Origin: Sipunculus nudus
Lineage: Eukaryota > Annelida > Sipuncula > Golfingiida > Sipunculidae
Direction: 5' to 3'
DNA: 64,000 bases
Assembly: GCA_026874595.1 (NCBI GenBank)
Contig: CM049313.1
Span: 18,723,508 to 18,787,507 of the forward strand
This document shows positions 62,002-64,000 of this stretch, piece after piece (within the stretch, counting starts at the first letter, position 1; each line of letters starts with the position of its first letter). Both the position numbers and the translations under genes were made by a program. The notes beneath the pieces are model-generated. The model made no database searches and was not told the origin of the DNA. It saw nothing but the letters and a program-made list of their open reading frames with translations.

Positions 62002-64000
62002 AACGCGCGCTGACGTGCGCCAAGCGTCAAGCGTCAGCTTTCGGTCCTGGAGCGCGCTTCCCGCGTGGGGGATTCCCGATCATGACATAACTAAAGATAA
62101 GGTTTCCCTCCCCAGCACTCGCATTCTATATTAAACTGCGAGTAAAACGTTTGTTATAATACCTGACGCTTGACGCACACAATTTATTTTCATATACATA
62201 TATTCACGTATACCGATTCCATATTTATCATTTTGCTCACATAGTAGCTTTGGCAACCTTTAGTATAAAATCCCCCTTCCAAATTAAAATGTGACATTTT
62301 GTAAGCCCCGGCTGTTTATAAGGCTCTTAGCCGTAGCATGTGCAGCTGATGCCTGTAAAAAAGGAACACATTCCAGGTAAGGCCAGGTATAAACATTAAA
62401 ACTGAGATGCACACTTAACTGGCAAGAGAACCTTCCTTTACCTCAACTGAAACTGATATAAGATTTTTACCTGGGAAACACGGAGCCTTGTCATACGGTG
62501 CATTGTTCTCCGACGCTGCAACTTGTCGAACGACGCCCTCTGTCCAGACAGGAGCAGTTTATCTTGTCTCAAACATTTCAGGAAAGAAATAATACATTAC
62601 AAGCAGTCAAAGGGTATATATTAGTAAGATTAGATCATCGCTAACGCTGGAATTTGTTCTTTCCGGGCTACAAACCGGTATCAAGTACTTAAGTCTATCA
62701 CTAGATGTCGCCACCAGATTTTTCCCAGCGGAATTATATACTAATATACAAATATTTGATTCTGCATTCATTTCTGTGTATTAAGCTATTCATAATCTCT
62801 AATTGTCTCCAGCCGCGCATGCTCACCAAAAATATCATTGAAATAGTAATTAAAAAACGAGCTAATAATGACAGACATCAAATTTATGGTGTCATGTAAA
62901 TATACCGATAACCAGACAGGTAGACAAAAAACGTTACCTCCGTGAATGTTGTCGGAGACATAGAATCATTTGCCGGTAATTTTTCTATATGATCCCACTG
63001 ATCAAGAAGCAAGCTGGTAGTGCCTGCCATATATTGCACTTTGACCTTTGTGATGTTCATTTACGTTACAGTGCGCAGAATCGGACTCCCAAGAGTACGA
63101 CTCGGCTGGTTAGACTTTGTAGATGTATATATTCTATCCCACAATGCACTGAGGGTTCTAAATACACCAGAGGCGTAGGTAAAAATGTAGTGAAGAGGGC
63201 AATGTTGTCTTTTATATATGCTGGATGCGAATTATTATCAGTCAACTTACATAAACATGGGTATTTTATGGTAAGGACTTAATTAATATTTTGTAAAATG
63301 TAAACAGGTTTCCTTGAAATGTAACAAATTTTGATTTTAAAGTTTGACATTTGAGACTAGTAGTCCTGGCTATCCCCCAAAATTTCCTGCTGGAAGAGGT
63401 TGATTTTGAACTGAAACGATCTCTGGCGGAAGGATACACTGACGCTGCAACAGGACTTCGCTTTCCGCCATTTGATGTTAACTGACCGCAATATACCGAC
63501 CGAGGTGATGCAGGTGTAACGCTTCAATTGGTCGGAATACGTTCCTTCTATGTTCTCAGAATTCGTTCATTGAGATATAGTTAAAAAGTATTTTTGAAAA
63601 CACAGGGAGACGTTCATTATTAAACGTTTTAAACGCTCACACTATATTGGGAAAATATTAAAAATATGTCTTCTCATAAGTTTTCTTTATACTTACCCTA
63701 CATTACACTATATACTTTGATTAGTTAATCGTGTTTGATTCGTTTTTCTGTTGCTGTGTATAGTGGTTTTTTTTTTTTTTTTTTTTTTTTGCTGTGTTAT
63801 TATAACACAAGGGTTAGAATATGGAAACACCTCTTTTGATTTGCTTAGAGTTCAGTATCAAAAGTGACACATATACACATGAATACATGTATCGTATTTT
63901 GTGTGTATTCACTGATGGTGATCCACCAATTTTATATGTTTAACATTTAACCTACTATCCACTAAGGTCGCGCAATAGTTTAGTTTGCATCATAGTCACA
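62002..64000. other. Right end of window, no exon found
   Basis: The duplicated phrase caagcgtcaagcgtcag occurs just outside both ends of the transposon (61239 and 62020 regions). The rest shows only short open frames and a T24 tract. Confidence 0.6.
63767..63790. repeat. Poly-T tract of 24 nt
   Basis: A pure T run; a similar 25-nt run is at 33317-33341. Either could be the poly-A tail of a minus-strand retrosequence, but no body was recognised. Confidence 0.9.

Noticed and set aside
61341-62023. Two long overlapping minus-strand open frames rich in threonine, arginine and glutamine
   Set aside because: They are translations of the tandem array inside the transposon, and the same short peptide recurs with the DNA unit.

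Overview
This window is eukaryotic. It is intron-rich, AT-rich DNA with GT-AG introns, long (TA)n microsatellites, tRNA-derived SINEs, miniature inverted-repeat transposons (MITEs) and minisatellites. The repeat content and the character of the one recognisable gene suggest a marine invertebrate. A lophotrochozoan such as a mollusc is my best guess, held with low confidence because no lineage-specific marker is present.

The only protein-coding gene I can identify is the middle of a hyperpolarization-activated cyclic nucleotide-gated (HCN, Ih pacemaker) channel gene on the + strand. Its exons run from 27872 to 59385. They encode the S2-S3 loop and S3 (27872-28039), the S4 voltage sensor (29700-29797), S5 with the outer turret (34671-34820 and again 35638-35787), the pore with a CIGYG filter plus S6 (37527-37745), and the start of the C-linker (59239-59385). 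The N-terminus with S1/S2 and the cyclic-nucleotide-binding domain were not found here and probably lie outside the window. The main observation is that the S5 exon exists twice. The two versions are both 150 nt, both phase 0/0, and about 74% identical in protein, 817 bp apart. This is the architecture of mutually exclusive exons, which would let one gene make two pore variants. The intron between them carries four perfect TGACGTCA palindromes whose flanks are complementary to each other.

Layout: 1-525 holds a tandem duplication with TA repeats. A SINE lies at 1285-1510, a 34-bp minisatellite at about 3590-4490, a SINE at 4827-5010, and a 63-bp degenerate array at 9420-10300. Next come a SINE (12004-12420), a MITE (13925-14180), a larger inverted-repeat element (14401-14922), and a 23-bp minisatellite at 16141-17395. 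Retrotransposon tails and SINEs fill 18195-21850, and a LINE coding relic lies at about 23855-23940. The HCN gene follows, with a 21.5-kb intron (37746-59238) filled with further copies of the same repeat families. At 61308-61999 there is a DNA transposon with near-perfect terminal inverted repeats. All other stretches appear non-coding. Several short open frames exist, but only one (26311-26694, minus) looks worth noting.
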